The notes under the pieces were generated by a model. It did not search any database. It was not told the origin of the DNA and was given only the letters and a program-made list of their open reading frames with translations. Below are positions 48,901 to 60,739 of a DNA stretch of 64,000 nucleotides, one piece after another. This stretch comes from Sambucus nigra (Eukaryota > Streptophyta > Magnoliopsida > Dipsacales > Adoxaceae). How positions within the stretch are numbered: the first letter of the stretch is position 1; the number at the start of each line of letters is the position of its first letter. Location of the stretch: positions 103,795,967 through 103,859,966 of the forward strand of contig OX422216.1 of NCBI GenBank assembly GCA_949130495.1, written 5' to 3'. The position numbers and the translations under genes were made by a program.

Positions 48901-49617
48901 GTGGCTGATTACATTGCTGAGAGTGGTTGGAGGTGGCCCTCTACGATTACTGTGGAACTTCTTGAGATAAGGAATGCGGAGTTACCGGGTATTAGGCCTG
49001 ATACCACGGACGAGGTGGTTTGGGTCCCCAGGCCATGTGGGTTCACAATTAGTTCGGCTTATGAGGCTTTGAGTCCGGGTCTCCCTTCCACCACCTGGCA
49101 TAACTTAGTTTGGAACAAGAATAATATCCCCAAGTGTGCCTTCATTCTTTGGCTGGTTTGTAGAGACGCTTTGCAAACGAAGAATAAGCTCTTCAGCTGG
49201 GGCATCGCTGATAACAACCTTTGCTGCAGCTGCTCTAACGGGGAGGAGACTTGCTCTCACCTGTTCAACGAGTGCCGGGTGGCCAGGGAGGTCTGGGAGG
49301 AAGTGAGGTTCAGGAATCAGGAGTATAGGGAGGCTACTGACTGGGATGGGGAGATACAAGGTGCTATCTCCAACTATGGGGGGCCTAAGTTATATAACCG
49401 TATCAGAAGCCTTTCCTTTTCATCTACTTGCTACTGCCTGTGGATGGAGAGAAATAATAGATTCCACAAGAAGACGAAGGAAAATACTGGGGCCATATTA
49501 AAAAGGATTGAGGAGATGGTGAGAGCTAGAGTCATGACTTGGGGGAAGGGGAGAAGAAGCTACGTCAACTGGATGGCTTGCATGAACTGGGGTATCCCAG
49601 AGAGTACTCTGGAGTAG
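45964..49617 (+). pseudogene. LINE-2 ORF2 (AP-endonuclease, reverse transcriptase, zf-RVT), one in-frame stop
   Basis: A 825-residue frame, then TGA (48,439-48,441), then the same frame continues 383 residues to 49,617. Endonuclease ~1-235: WNIRG (N9), LLESK (E37), MGDFNVV (D143, N145), SDH (D229, H230). RT ~460-760: SPGPDG, NQAAFVKGR, KIDLLKAYD (D591), GLRQGDTLSP and FADD (D697, D698). After the stop come the thumb and a zf-RVT domain (WNKNNIPKCAFILWL...CCSCSNG...H...C). No RNase H is visible. LINE-1 has a Gly codon at the stop position. All catalytic residues are kept, so this ORF2 was recently functional; as it stands it would give a product lacking the C-terminal third. Confidence 0.93.
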
Positions 49618-49786
49618 GATCGATTTAGGGATTTTTTGGTCCTTTGTCATTTGTTTCCTTGGTTTTCCAGTTGGGGTATGCCCCTCTGGAGGTTTGAGGC
49701 TTTTCTTCCTCTAATTTGTTCCGTTGTTTGTTCTTGGATATAATATACATAATTTTCCCAAAAAAAAAAGGAAACTACTTTAAAAA

Positions 49787-50888
49787 TGAATTACAACATT
49801 AACATACAAAGAATACAACAGCTTATAAGGAATGAAAAGTTTGCATGTCGACTTACAAACAAATTTCCAATAGCTTCCAAGTTCCAATTTTGTAGCCCGA
49901 ATTAAAACAATTATAACCACATGCACTCATCCCCTGCATAAGAAAGAAAGTGATATCATATCAACAGCTTCATGGCAGCTTCTCGATGTTAATATCATAT
50001 CAACAGCGTTATGTCAAACCAAGAAAAGAAATTTGAGCTTCACAAAATGATCGTTTTCTTGCTGGCAGATCCAGTAACACGGTATGTCAAGCTCAATTTT
50101 TTTTCCAACAACATGGCGTTTGCTGACAGATCCAACTGATCATCACAACATAATTATTCTGCTTCTTCTCAACAACATGACAGATAGATACAATGAGATG
50201 TGACCAACATGACAGATAGATATTTGATGTACAACCATTATAGCTTCTTCATCACAACAGCATGACAGAGAGAAATTTGAGCATGACAGATCCATTTGAG
50301 CATCACAACAGCATTATTCAACTTCGTCTCTTTCTAAACTAAAAGCACAAACATATTTCATGATAAAGTGAACAAATAGATACAATGTCATATCTGATTT
50401 AGCAATCTGTTAAATAACTTGTTATATTATCATAACTTGTTATATTATATTACCGTGCCTACAAAAAATTATCATGAAAAATGAACCATTATAACACGAC
50501 AAATTTAACTAAGGAAATTCATTACACAATAATAGTTAATACAATTGGATAGTGACATTATAACATGCATATCGGAGTTTAAAAACTCTAGAACAATAGA
50601 AGTTGAGTGAGGCCATATGAACAATTCACTGGGTTATTGATTTACAGCACTTGTTTAGCAGGCCATATGCCATGGTAATAAGTTACTCATTCACTGGGAA
50701 TATGAATCACACAAATATAGTGCCATTGAAAACTTATTTGAATCTCACAAAACTCAACGGCACTTGCATAATTATGTTAACTACACACCAGTTGTCCATT
50801 ACACACTATATATACTACAGGAATTAGTGCTGGTAGCTACTTAGTTGCTAATACCAGATACATATAAACTTGTATACTGTGAGCGTAA
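49787..50888. other. Helitron interior, unassigned
   Basis: AT-rich, with repeated short words such as CATGACAGATAGATA and AGCATGACAGA (50,170-50,290). No gene. Confidence 0.4.
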
Positions 50889-51135
50889 TATGTAATGTAC
50901 GACTTTATATGTAATATAGTGTTTAGAATTTAGTGTAATATGCTTGAAGATAATGTAATATACTATTGTTTGTGTGTCATTCATTTCACACAAATATATC
51001 AACTATTTGTGTGAAATATACTACTGTTTATATGTAATGTACATAAACAGTATGTGAAATGAATGGCACATTATCTTCAAGCATATTACACTAAATTCTA
51101 AATAGTATATTACATAAACAGTCGTACATTACATA
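50889..51135. repeat. Foldback (inverted repeat) element, MITE-like, inside the Helitron
   Basis: Arms of ~95 bases: TATGTAATGTACGAC at 50,889-50,903 is the exact complement of 51,121-51,135, and TTAGTGTAATATGCTTGAAG on the left matches CTTCAAGCATATTACACTAA on the right. A smaller palindrome lies in the loop (about 51,022-51,052). The transcript would form a long hairpin. Confidence 0.85.
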
Positions 51136-52681
51136 TAAAAGAAAGATTTACAGTAGTATAACTTGTATGTATCATGGTCAGTAACACACAAATATATCAA
51201 CTTGTGATTAACTTGTTTATCAACTCTCATTTTCCGATATGTATCAACTTGTTTATCTCCTTTTGGACCCTAAAACATAAATTTTATTAAAGCTAGGTAG
51301 AAGAGTCCTACCTAGGTGGCTTGAAACAAAGCTATAGGATGCCTTTATAAAGAGGCACATTTACAAAATTACTACACTGCTAGCTAAACAAAGGACTACT
51401 TAGTTATAATGTAATGAAGTCTACGAAGAATTTGAATAATACCATTTCAAGGGATTGAGGATTATCAGTTATACCTGTGCAAGAGGAAGAGATGAAATGG
51501 CATACATTGTTGATGATCATTAACAAAATTTCAGCATGATAAACCTTGCTGGACCTAATCATTAACAAAATTAACATAAATCAAAATTAACATAAATTTC
51601 AGCATTACCTTGTTCAAGGAACAAATAAAAAATAGTGAACAGGGTATACCAAAACACATAAATCTATTTTCCAATATTGAAACAATACCAAGATAAATCA
51701 ATGTAGCTCGAACTGTTTCAAGTAACAAATGACAAAGAAAAACAATTTAAGTGGGTGCCGCATATCTTTCGGTGACTTAAACCCTCTGTATCCTAATTGG
51801 TTTTAATACTTGTTATTAATCTGAGACCCTTTATGTTAATGTAAGTGGTACACTTTTGTGCTTGTGGCAGGAAAAAAAATATCACTATCAATTCTCTGTA
51901 TTTTTTGCATCCTTATGCTTCTGCTCTAAACTTGTTCAAATGAGGCGTACATATGAAATTTCTCATTTATGAACCATTGTAATACCTGAGACCTAATGCC
52001 TGATTTAGGAAAAAACTTCTTCATAAGCTTTTGTGCATATTCAAGGTTTTGTTATTGTCAAATATAAACATCCCAACAGTAAAGTAATAGATTTCGGAGG
52101 TCATTTTCATTGAGAAGATCAAACTCGGAGCTCATTTTCCACATAATCAAACAAATCCCAATTGTAAAATAATAGGTTCCGGAGGTAATAGATATAAAAG
52201 AACCAATAGACGAACATAAACAACAAATCATCAACATTAGAAAATAAAACATAGCAAAATGAAATGCCCCAACATAGATTTTACCTGATATTCAAAATAA
52301 AAAAAATCCCTATATATCTGGCAAAGGCAAAAGTAATTTCAGCAAAAAAATATTAAAGAACTAAAATCTCTAATTTTAGAACCCATAACCGTATTTTGAT
52401 GAGCCGCTTAAAAAACCCAGATTATAAATCAAAGGGATTGAACCCTGATTTTGAAACCAAAAACAACAAAGTGAATAAAAAAGAGTGAGAGAGACGTTAC
52501 CTGGTTGTGAGATAAGAGGTGATGAATAGGGTTTGAGTCCGGAGTGAAGGTGGAAAAATCTGCAGGAAAAAAAATGATGGATATATGCAAAAAAACAAAA
52601 GTCGGAATCAAAAAATTGCAAACCTTCAAAACTGAAAAACAAAAACGAATAGAGATCTGGGATGTACCTCTTGTCTTGGTC
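51136..52681. other. Helitron interior, unassigned
   Basis: AT-rich. Overlapping minus-strand frames near 52,376-52,693 have no recognisable motif. The stretch near 52,380-52,700 is a possible leader/exon region but unsupported. Confidence 0.35.
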
Positions 52682-53009
52682 ACTTAATATCAATGGAGGA
52701 GAGAATAACTACGAGAGAGAAAAGCGAGGGTGGCAGAGGGATTTGAGGAGGGAGGTGGTTTCGTGTAATGGGTTTATTGGGAAGTGTGATAGATTTGAGC
52801 GGGATGAGAAAATGTTTGGGCGGGATAACGAAATTTCATATCTCAACTTAATATCAATGGAGGAGAGAAGAACTAAGAGAGAGAAAAACGAGGGTGGCAG
52901 AGGGATTTGAGGAGGGAGGTGGTTTCGTGTAATGGGTTTATTGGGAAGTGTGATAGATTTGAGCGGGATGAGAAAATGTTTGGGCGGGATAACGAAATTT
53001 CATATCTCA
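52682..53009. repeat. 164-bp tandem duplication at the Helitron 5' end
   Basis: 52,682-52,845 and 52,846-53,009 are near-identical copies, differing at a few bases (AATAACTACG/AAGAACTAAG, AAGCG/AACG). Both include GGGATTTGAGGAGGGAGGTGG and GGGCGGGATAACGAAATTTC. They lie ~95 bases from the Helitron 5' terminus. Confidence 0.93.
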
Positions 53010-53102
53010 TCACAACCGTTGATTTTGTTTAAATGAATCTCAACCATCATTGTGATTTTATATTTTTTTCAATTCAAAATCCATGCCATCTTATTATATG
53101 GA

Positions 53103-55323
53103 TATATATGGCACCCCTAGGCTCAGCTGCGGTGCACTCATACTCTGCTATCAAATCCTTGTACATCACGCACATAAGGATCACACGTTCCGCATCACTT
53201 AGGAACCGTATCAATACAAATCACACATATTGGAGGCGAACATAGTTCACATACCCATGGGTCACACACATACCTACGCTCCCATAGTCAGCAGACTTAT
53301 CGACTCACAAATAAGCCCTTCATAGTCCTATGTTCTTGAGGTACCAAATCTAAAATCCCCCCGAAGGCAACACAGGATAAGATTGTCCTCACACGAACGC
53401 CAACCTCCCGTGATAGCAAGTATGGTAGGTATGTCATACACATAATAAATAATCATATAGGTACACATTCCACCTATATAAATATATCATCAATTTGGTA
53501 TTCACACAACCATATTATAATTATAGGTATTTCTCTCACCTATACATAATTTTCCATAGGTATTTATTTAACCCACGTATATAATAACATTCGGACATAC
53601 GCACAATTCGTATAATAAATTTCCTACGTAGTATATTTATCTCTCGAATATCCTACGCATTTTTCAATTTTGACTAATTCTCAGTAATTATTTTCGAGCT
53701 TTTCTCACCGCACGATGACAATACCAACAACACCGATATATTTATTCGTCCCATAAATAACGATAGGCATTCCTCTCACCTATAATAATTGTCATAAATA
53801 GACGTATCGGATGACTGCTCAATTTTCTTTAACCCGTATCCTAAATTTCATCCTAGTCACCTCATATGATTTTACTCAACCAAAATTGGCATATAAGTGT
53901 GTTTTCTACGCGCACAATGACCTATATAAAATTTTGTCCACCTAAACATCACCCCCAGTGTTACTCCTCCTAAACACCCCTATTTGGGTAAAATTTGGGG
54001 TTTACTTTCATCTAACCTAAGATACACACCTTACTAAAAAAAATATTTAGTAGTCCCCACACTATTTTTAGGAATCCCAAATATTTATCTCCAAAGAATT
54101 TTGAGAGTTTTTTTTTTTTTTCAAATTTCCGAGTGCATTTCCGAGTTGGTGGTTTCACCCCGGAACTGCCATCTTGTAAAAATCATAACAATTTGTAGAA
54201 AAATCAGAAAAATACGCGGTCAGTGCCCACGCTACCGTATCGAAAAGATCTACAACTTTCATGTTTTGACCGAGAGCTGAATCTGCGTTCTTCTTGTCCA
54301 AATTTATCCCGCAAGCTACGGAGTTACTATTTATCGTCTTCTCCAAAATCCCAAACCTCCATTAATACACCTCCGAGGTTTTTATTTTCTCACCCATCAT
54401 CATACAACCTCAATCAATCATAAACACACACATAGAAATGGTTCTAATCATCCTAGAATCGAGATTCAACAATTAATTTCAATTAATTCTTAAATTTCTC
54501 AAATTTGATATTATTCGGGTTTTACTCGTTAATCTTTCGAAAAACCCATTTTGATTCATGAAAACTCATCCCAAAAATCTTTATAGTTTTATACACCAAC
54601 TATAATATGAGAAATAAACACATTAAATTTATAAAGCAAGTAAACACTTGCCTTGTGGATTAAATTCGACGACCCCGAGTCGAATCCCGCGAATTTTGAC
54701 TGAAAATCTCTTCTTCTCCCTTCTTCTATTCTCTTCTTCTTCTTCTTCTTCTTCTTCTTCTTCTTCTTCTTCTTCTTCTTCTCTCCCTTCTCTCTTAGAT
54801 CTCATTTTGGGGCAAAAATGAGGGTTTTCTCTTATTAAATCCGAAATCGGGTGTATACCCAATTGTTAAATGACTCGTGTACTCATTTACGAGTCCCTAC
54901 TAGTCCAAAAATGTTCGGAACCCAAATACTACCCCCGAGTACTCTATTTTGACTATCTCGGCCATTCCAAACCCAATGGCGCAGTCGAAATCTCCTTCCG
55001 AGTCACTTAACTAAAATTTACTATTTTGACCCAACACATTCAATGCACGTATTTTTCCATTTAAAATATTTTCTTTGTCGCTTTACCCAACTTGCGACAT
55101 GTAATTAAAAATAATCCACTCATATACTTAGTCTTGTAAGAAAATATAATCCATGTAAATATTAGTCCGACACTTGAAAACTAGTATTTACTATTCACTT
55201 TATAACATTAAATTTATTTAATTTCACTCATAAATTCCAAAATTACTATTCACAAAAAAAATTTCAATTTACCAAATTACGCCTACCTTTGTAATTTAAA
55301 TATCTTTAAAAGTACGGGGTATA
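53103..55323 (-). mobile_element. LTR family A'', right segment
   Basis: Resumes GGCACCCCTAGGCTCAGCTGCGG, matching families A and A', and the GTATGGTAGGTATGTCATACAC block. It has the minus-strand AAG|GCAAGT with perfect GCAAGT...ACTTGC hairpin (54,636-54,654), a GAA-repeat leader and a GACTATCTCGGCCATTCC block (54,951-54,987). It ends at ACGGGGTAT, missing the last bases TACA, where unrelated plus-oriented sequence starts. No TCGA palindrome cluster is seen in it. Confidence 0.75.
54733..54782. repeat. (TTC)n microsatellite in LTR A'' leader
   Basis: About 16 TTC units; on the minus strand a GAA run in the GA-rich leader. It creates a poly-Glu ORF on the minus strand that is not a gene. Confidence 0.95.
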
Positions 55324-55986
55324 TCGGGGGGTTCCTTGTTTAGATTTCGCTCTGCGTGACACCCCGCGCATGAAACTAAATAACGTTGGGAGTCGAAGTA
55401 AGTTAGGCCTTTAGAATATGAGTTTATAACCTTTGCCATTATATGCATATATTTATATTAATCAGAGAGTTATGAGTTGTAGCATGATTTGAGGCAAATG
55501 AAATCGCCAAATGAGAATGTGGAAATCATAGAAATACAAATTATAGACTAGGTAGTCAGTTAATTAAGGGTAACCTTACAGAGGAATCACATTCATTTAG
55601 ACCTTATGATGGAAAGTACGCACATTGAGTGTATGGGCATCCTGGATGGTTTGATTGTAGTATTTTCCATATTTGTGTCACAGTAAGTATTCTTGAGTTT
55701 AATGAAAGTAGAAGTTGTGACTTCCAGATTTAATTATTTTATGACTTAGGATCGTTACTCCCCATAATTTTTCCATGAGGATGGTATAATACGGATTGGG
55801 TAAAGTTTAACTCAAGATAATTTAAACAAAATAGTAAGGCTTGGAGTATAACATTAGTGGGGGTATTCGATAATGTACTGTATGGGTGGTACGACGAAAA
55901 TTACATGAGATGTGAGATTAATACCCGGAGTTGTCCTTACCAGTTACGCTGTATTTTTTCGAATTTTGTGACGAAATTCCGTTATT
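55324..55986 (+). mobile_element. 3' internal (post-pol) remnant of a B-type LTR element
   Basis: Leads on the plus strand into a polypurine tract and LTR B. Just upstream is CGAATTTTGTGACGAAATTCCG, like the sequence before the PPT of the chromovirus. No pol frame is left. Its first ~50 bases carry the TTCCTTGTTTAGATTTCGC motif found in LTRs A'' and C', so the left border is rearranged. Confidence 0.6.
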
Positions 55987-55998
55987 AGGGGGGAAGTA
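55987..55998 (+). other. Polypurine tract before LTR B (3' LTR)
   Basis: AGGGGGGAAGTA directly before TGTAATACCC; identical in core to the chromovirus PPT. Confidence 0.85.
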
Positions 55999-56988
55999 TG
56001 TAATACCCTGTATTTTTATGGCTTTTAAAATTGGGGATTTATTAAATTTAATTTGAGGTATTAATTTAATATTAATCCGGAAATTTTTTTTTTATATTTA
56101 CTAGCATGATGTGAGTTAGTAATTATTGGAAATTTGTTGAATATTACTAGATGAGTAAAGTTATATATGAGATTGATTTTATTAAAATTGTCACGAGTGA
56201 ATAAAATGGCAATTATGAAAATTTAATTCGGGACACGCCTAAGGCGTGTCAGGACTAAATTATTATTTAAATTGAATAAATTATAAGTCATCCGTATAGT
56301 CATTTTGATTGCGTCAAAGTGTCCGAAAGGGTTGAGATAGTCAGAAAAGTGTACCTGGGGGTTTAGTTTGGGTCTCGGGGCATTTTTAGGCCTAATTGAC
56401 ATCCCAGGAGGGCATTTTAGACATTTTATATTTTTAGATAATTAAACCCACGAATTTTCTTAGTATTTATTATCTATTTAGAGTTGTCTCTTGGGGCTAA
56501 CAAACACAAAACCTAAGCCAACCATTAGAGAAGAAGGTTAAGTGATTAGAGAAGAAGGTGAAGAGATTAGAGAAGAAGATGAAGAGTTTTCCATGCAATC
56601 CAAGGCCTATAACTCACACAATTTCATCGCCACCACCACCAAAACGTAGATCGCACGACGAGGAACGCAACCATATATTTCTCATCAAAAAATCAAACCC
56701 TTGAATCCCAGGCAGTATCTATCTTGCTGATTTCCAAGTTAATATACCTTCCATGTTAGTTTATGAATGAAAATCATATGTTTTAATGGAAGAATTATAT
56801 ATTTTGGAAGAGAATTTATATGTGGTTTAGGGAGAACCCATGTAGTCTAAAATCTTGATCATATGTAGAGGATTACCCATGAATTTATTATGATATTTGG
56901 GATGAAAATGTTGATTAAAATAGAGGGTGGTGATTATTCATGCAAAATTTGATTTTATAAAGAGATTTGAGATTAAACCCCTTTTTGA
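55999..56988 (+). mobile_element. LTR family B, right copy (3' LTR), first segment
   Basis: Matches 29,763-30,656 with scattered differences, including the GA-rich 21-bp units (56,525-56,587). The GC-donor motif has lost one A (CCCAGGCAGTAT, 56,708-56,719). It carries ~120-150 extra bases before the point equal to 30,640. It is interrupted by solo LTR C at TTTGA (56,984-56,988). Confidence 0.88.
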
Positions 56989-59538
56989 TGTAACAACCCT
57001 CGCTTTTGAGAACCTATTTTATATTTATTTACTATGTGAAGTAATTATATATAAAATGTTGGAATGTGGAGTAAGTATTAATTTAATGAGATAAGTTAAT
57101 ATTTACTAAAATGTGGTATGTTTACCTTATATGTAGGTAAATATCACCTTGTTGCAGTTTATTGTGTCATAAGAATTAAAATGATGTTGTGATTTAAAAA
57201 TGAAACCGGAACTTGAAATCAGTTATAAAATTTCCAAATGATAATTTGGAGGGTGTAGTTAGTTCCGAATGGTGCGAGATAGTTGAAATAAGTGCAATAT
57301 TGTATTTTGGTATTTTGGGCACTTTTGACTGATTTTGGCATAACGCGTATCGGGTGTCATCTTAATGTGGTATTTATCATTTATAATGGAGATTTTAGAC
57401 TAATGTCACGATTTAGTCTTGCAAAGCCCTCTTATTTCTCTTAAGTTTGTTAACTTAGAGTGAGAGAGAGAAGAAGAGAGCTTGTGGAGAAAGAGAGAGA
57501 TTGAAGATTTGTGGATTGATCTTCCATTTGTCTTCCTCAAATATGAATTTGCAAGCTTGAGGCAAGTTTTATACTTGCTATTATGTGATTTAAGATGGAT
57601 AATTAGTATGATAGTTGTGTAATAGTTTTGGTTTGATAATGTTAGGGTTTTATTGGATTTATGGGTTTTGAATCTTTGGAAGTGATTTGGATATTTATTG
57701 GTGTAGATCAATGTTGTTGGATGTATTTAAAACCAGTTGGTGGCAATAAATGATCTTGGTTTGGGTAGATTGGTGTTGGGAGAAATTAGGAGTCCAAGAC
57801 TCCATAGCCAAACTTGGCAAATTCGCAGGGCCGAATCGATTCGCCCAAGGGGCAGTTTCCAGGTCTGCAAACCCGAACCGATTCGGGTTAAGACCGAATC
57901 GATTCGGCTGAAGCAGAAAGTTGGGTTCATCTTCCAAACCGATTCGCTTTTTGGGCGAATCGATTCGGACCCTGAAGTTTTCAGTTGATTTTTCCAACTC
58001 AATTTTTATTCTTTTTCTTTAGGCTTAGGACCTAGGAACCTTCTTGAATGAAGTAAACTTAGAGTCCTAGAGTTTTAGTTGAGTCAAGTCACTACCCTAC
58101 ATTAGGATTGGGTTAAATGGGGCTTATTCCGGATGTGTACAAATTGAGGTTAGGGTTTTTCTTTTCTTTAGAAATCCGTTAAGTGTCGTGGAGTTGTAGG
58201 CCCATATTTGGAGACTCTAGGGGATCTAATGAGGTGTATAAGACCTTGGGACTTGTAGCATTATTGTGATCACTTGGAGATTAATTCGGGACTTAAAATA
58301 TGATGAATATTAATGAGAATATTCTATGATTATGGTTTCGGATAAAATGAAACAAATATGAATAATGGAAATGAAATTGGGAATTAAATGGTAAATGTTA
58401 ATTTACTTAAACACACCTCTCTAAATGCTATCATAAGGGAAGCTCGCGCATGAGGTGATGTCCCCTGGCTAGTGAATGCAGGGAGACTATAGTCCTCGGC
58501 CATATGCGGGGTTGTTATATGTTTTGTTCTGCGCTAGTGAGGTAATTCAGGGTGTGGTTATGACTCACTCGCAGGCATATGGACACTTCTTGACGTGCGT
58601 TAGGTACCCAAGTTGTCTTGTTTGATGGGCGCCCAGTGGGGAAACTCGGAGGGGCGGTCTTAGAATCGTTATATGTATAAGAATATGACCATTCTAAATC
58701 AAGTGGGACTTGAGATATGTAAAATTCCATAAGAATACATGATGGTATTATATTCCTGTTAAGGAATGGAAATTGGAATGAAATGGTAAATAATGATGGA
58801 GGCTTTTAAATTTATAATGTCTAATTATATTCTCTTGCATAATTTAATAAAAGACATAATCATTTAAACTGCTTTATTATGCTTTGGGATTTTGTTGTTA
58901 GACTCTTATCCTTATCCTTCATGATTAATATTTCATAACTGTCATGCTTCTTATTCGTCTGGGAATCATATAAAAACTGGGCCCTGACCCGTTCATTTTC
59001 CTTGTTGTGTATGTAAATTATATCCATCCAGGTGCTCCGCCGCAATGACGCCCGTTTTGATTATACCTATTCCAATGTTTTTGAGGAGCTGTAAGATTTT
59101 GCGGATATTACAGGATGTGTTGTTAGACGCTTTCTTCTTTTGGATTCTAGATATGATCGGGTCTTTCACTCGGACGTGTGGCCCAAACTTTTGTAATTGT
59201 TTAATGGATGTATTATGTAAACTATTAAATTGTTGTAACCCATTGTATGTATCTGTGACCGACAGCATATTCGGTCCCTTATTGTACATTTGTTGATGAT
59301 GTAATATATAGTTCTTTTGGAGTTCCACTTTCTCTTCAGATTGGGTTGTTTAAGCTATTTTCTTAACTTATAATAAAACTAAATTAAAATATTTTGTCAA
59401 CCCGTTTTCTGAATTATTGGGTGGTTTTCCCGTATAATTATTTTATTGTTGTGATGCTGAGAATGATTTCCATCCATGATTACGTTATGTTGGAGTATCG
59501 AGCTGGCCACCCCTTATTTCGGATCACGGGTTGTCACA
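56989..59538 (+). mobile_element. Solo LTR, family C, 2,550 bp with 5-bp TSD
   Basis: Begins TGTAACAACCCTCGC and ends GGGTTGTCACA; TSD TTTGA at 56,984-56,988 and 59,539-59,543. Modules: a weak GAATGGTGCGAGATAGTTG block (57,268-57,290), GAGAGAGAAGAAGAGAG leader (57,460-57,510), AG|GCAAGT with a GCAAGT...ACTTGC hairpin (57,560-57,578) and GAATCGATTCGG palindromes (57,831-57,970). No coding region. ORFs inside are not judged real. Confidence 0.92.
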
Positions 59539-60551
59539 TTTGATTGATTCATTGAGGATTTATTAATGTCGTTACGTTAGAACTTGTTTATGTACATTGC
59601 TTATACACTTGGATTACTTTAATGGGAGTTTGGGATGAAATTATAGAGCTTTGGAGGGGTTTAAATGGTTGATCATGTAGGTTGAATATTGTAGAAAACT
59701 GGGCAAGAATTGTTTGATCGATCGATCGACCCCCTTTCCTCGATCGATCGACCCCTCCTGGAAAACTGCATATTTTTTCCCTTTTTGTTTAGTCCGGTTA
59801 AAATGCATTGGAACCCTTAATCATCATTGATAGAGTATAATGGGTTATGAAGAGGACCAATAGGGTCTAAGTAGACTCCGTTGAGTGAAATTAATATGAG
59901 ATGAAATTGTGGGTTAACGGGGAATTGTGCGTATGTGTACTAGAAGATTGAGACTCCTGAAAGATTTAGACTAGAAGGTAAGTGAGGGTATACCTACTGA
60001 TAATTATACTTAGTGAGAGAGAATACTTCGAGCGATGGAAAGTAAGAATGAAGTAAATAATAAATGAGAATAAAAGAGACGAATCCGTTATGCGAGATAA
60101 TTAAGTAAAATTTGTGCTAAGCATGGATGGCAATAATTACGGGTCGTGGGTGAACCTAATTTAGAAAATGTGAATATCTATATATATGACTGTGTGACTG
60201 TGCATATATTATGTATCTGTGTAAAAATCATATCCGGGCTACTTGTTATCACAGAGGTTTCCGCGCTGGGACAGTCTTATCTCGATTGGACTTTTATGGG
60301 AGATATTGACTTGTACCCTATAGTATTCCTTGGTACAGGCTATTTGATTGATAGTCAGACGGTCCTAAGAGACACGAAGGTATGTGCTGACCTCTTAGTG
60401 ACTTGGAACTATGCTTCGCCTCCATTTTTGTGTGTATTGTGTTAATACAGTTCGAGAGTGATTTCGAACTAGTATTTCCCTTAGTACAAGTGATACAGGG
60501 ACTTGATAGCAGAGTATGCCAGCACCATAGATTTATGTGGGGTGCAGATAG

Positions 60552-60585
<34 letters not shown>

Positions 60586-60739
60586 GAGTGATTGATATAT
60601 ATGTACTTATATATGGAAACTTTCTACTGTGTGTATAAGTAGTTAGGTAATCAGTAAATGCTTCAGCTTTATAACAAGTGTTCATGAATTTTCGTAACGG
60701 TAATGAGTATAAGTAACGTAAGAATATGGAAGAGAATGA
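59539..60739 (+). mobile_element. LTR family B, right copy, second segment
   Basis: Continues LTR B, with the empty chromovirus site GTCGTTACGTTAG (59,568-59,580) and the CGATCGATCGA palindrome pair (59,717-59,752). Beyond 59,846 the left copy has no counterpart. The GGGTATACCTACTGATAATTATAC stretch near 59,985 resembles the CATACCTACC block of family A. It runs up to the start of LTR C' at 60,740. Confidence 0.8.
60552..60580. repeat. (AT)n microsatellite
   Basis: Uninterrupted AT/TA run of about 29 bases. Confidence 0.9.

Larger units (their letters stand above)
44295..49769 (+). mobile_element. LINE-2: nearly full-length L1-type retrotransposon nested in the Helitron
   Basis: Plus-strand LINE with a 17-bp TSD GGAAACTACTTTAAAAA at 44,278-44,294 and 49,770-49,786 and a 10-base A tail (49,760-49,769). 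It has a 5' UTR of ~0.1 kb, ORF1, ORF2 and a 3' UTR of ~140 bases. Same family as LINE-1 (11.9-17.5 kb), but with far fewer breaks and a preserved tail and TSD, so it inserted later. Confidence 0.95.
40599..53102 (-). mobile_element. Helitron (non-autonomous, 12.5 kb with a nested LINE)
   Basis: On the minus strand it starts with TC (53,102-53,101) as TCCATATAATAAG and ends with CTAG (40,602-40,599). A 7-bp stem hairpin CCGTGCC-TTCA-GGCACGG (40,610-40,627) lies 7 bases before the CTAG. Host bases A (40,598) and T (53,103) flank it, the usual A|T target, and no TSD is present. The surrounding LTR A'' is continuous when it is removed. No Rep/helicase ORF is seen, so it depends on a partner. About 7 kb remain once LINE-2 is removed. 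Confidence 0.82.

Noticed and set aside
54629..54862. ORF with a long Glu run
   Set aside because: Created by the TTC/GAA microsatellite in the LTR A'' leader; no conserved flanks.
57406..58002. Overlapping ORFs of ~100 residues in LTR C
   Set aside because: They run through the palindrome cluster and leader; the GAATCGATTCGG repeats give repeated residues without protein meaning.
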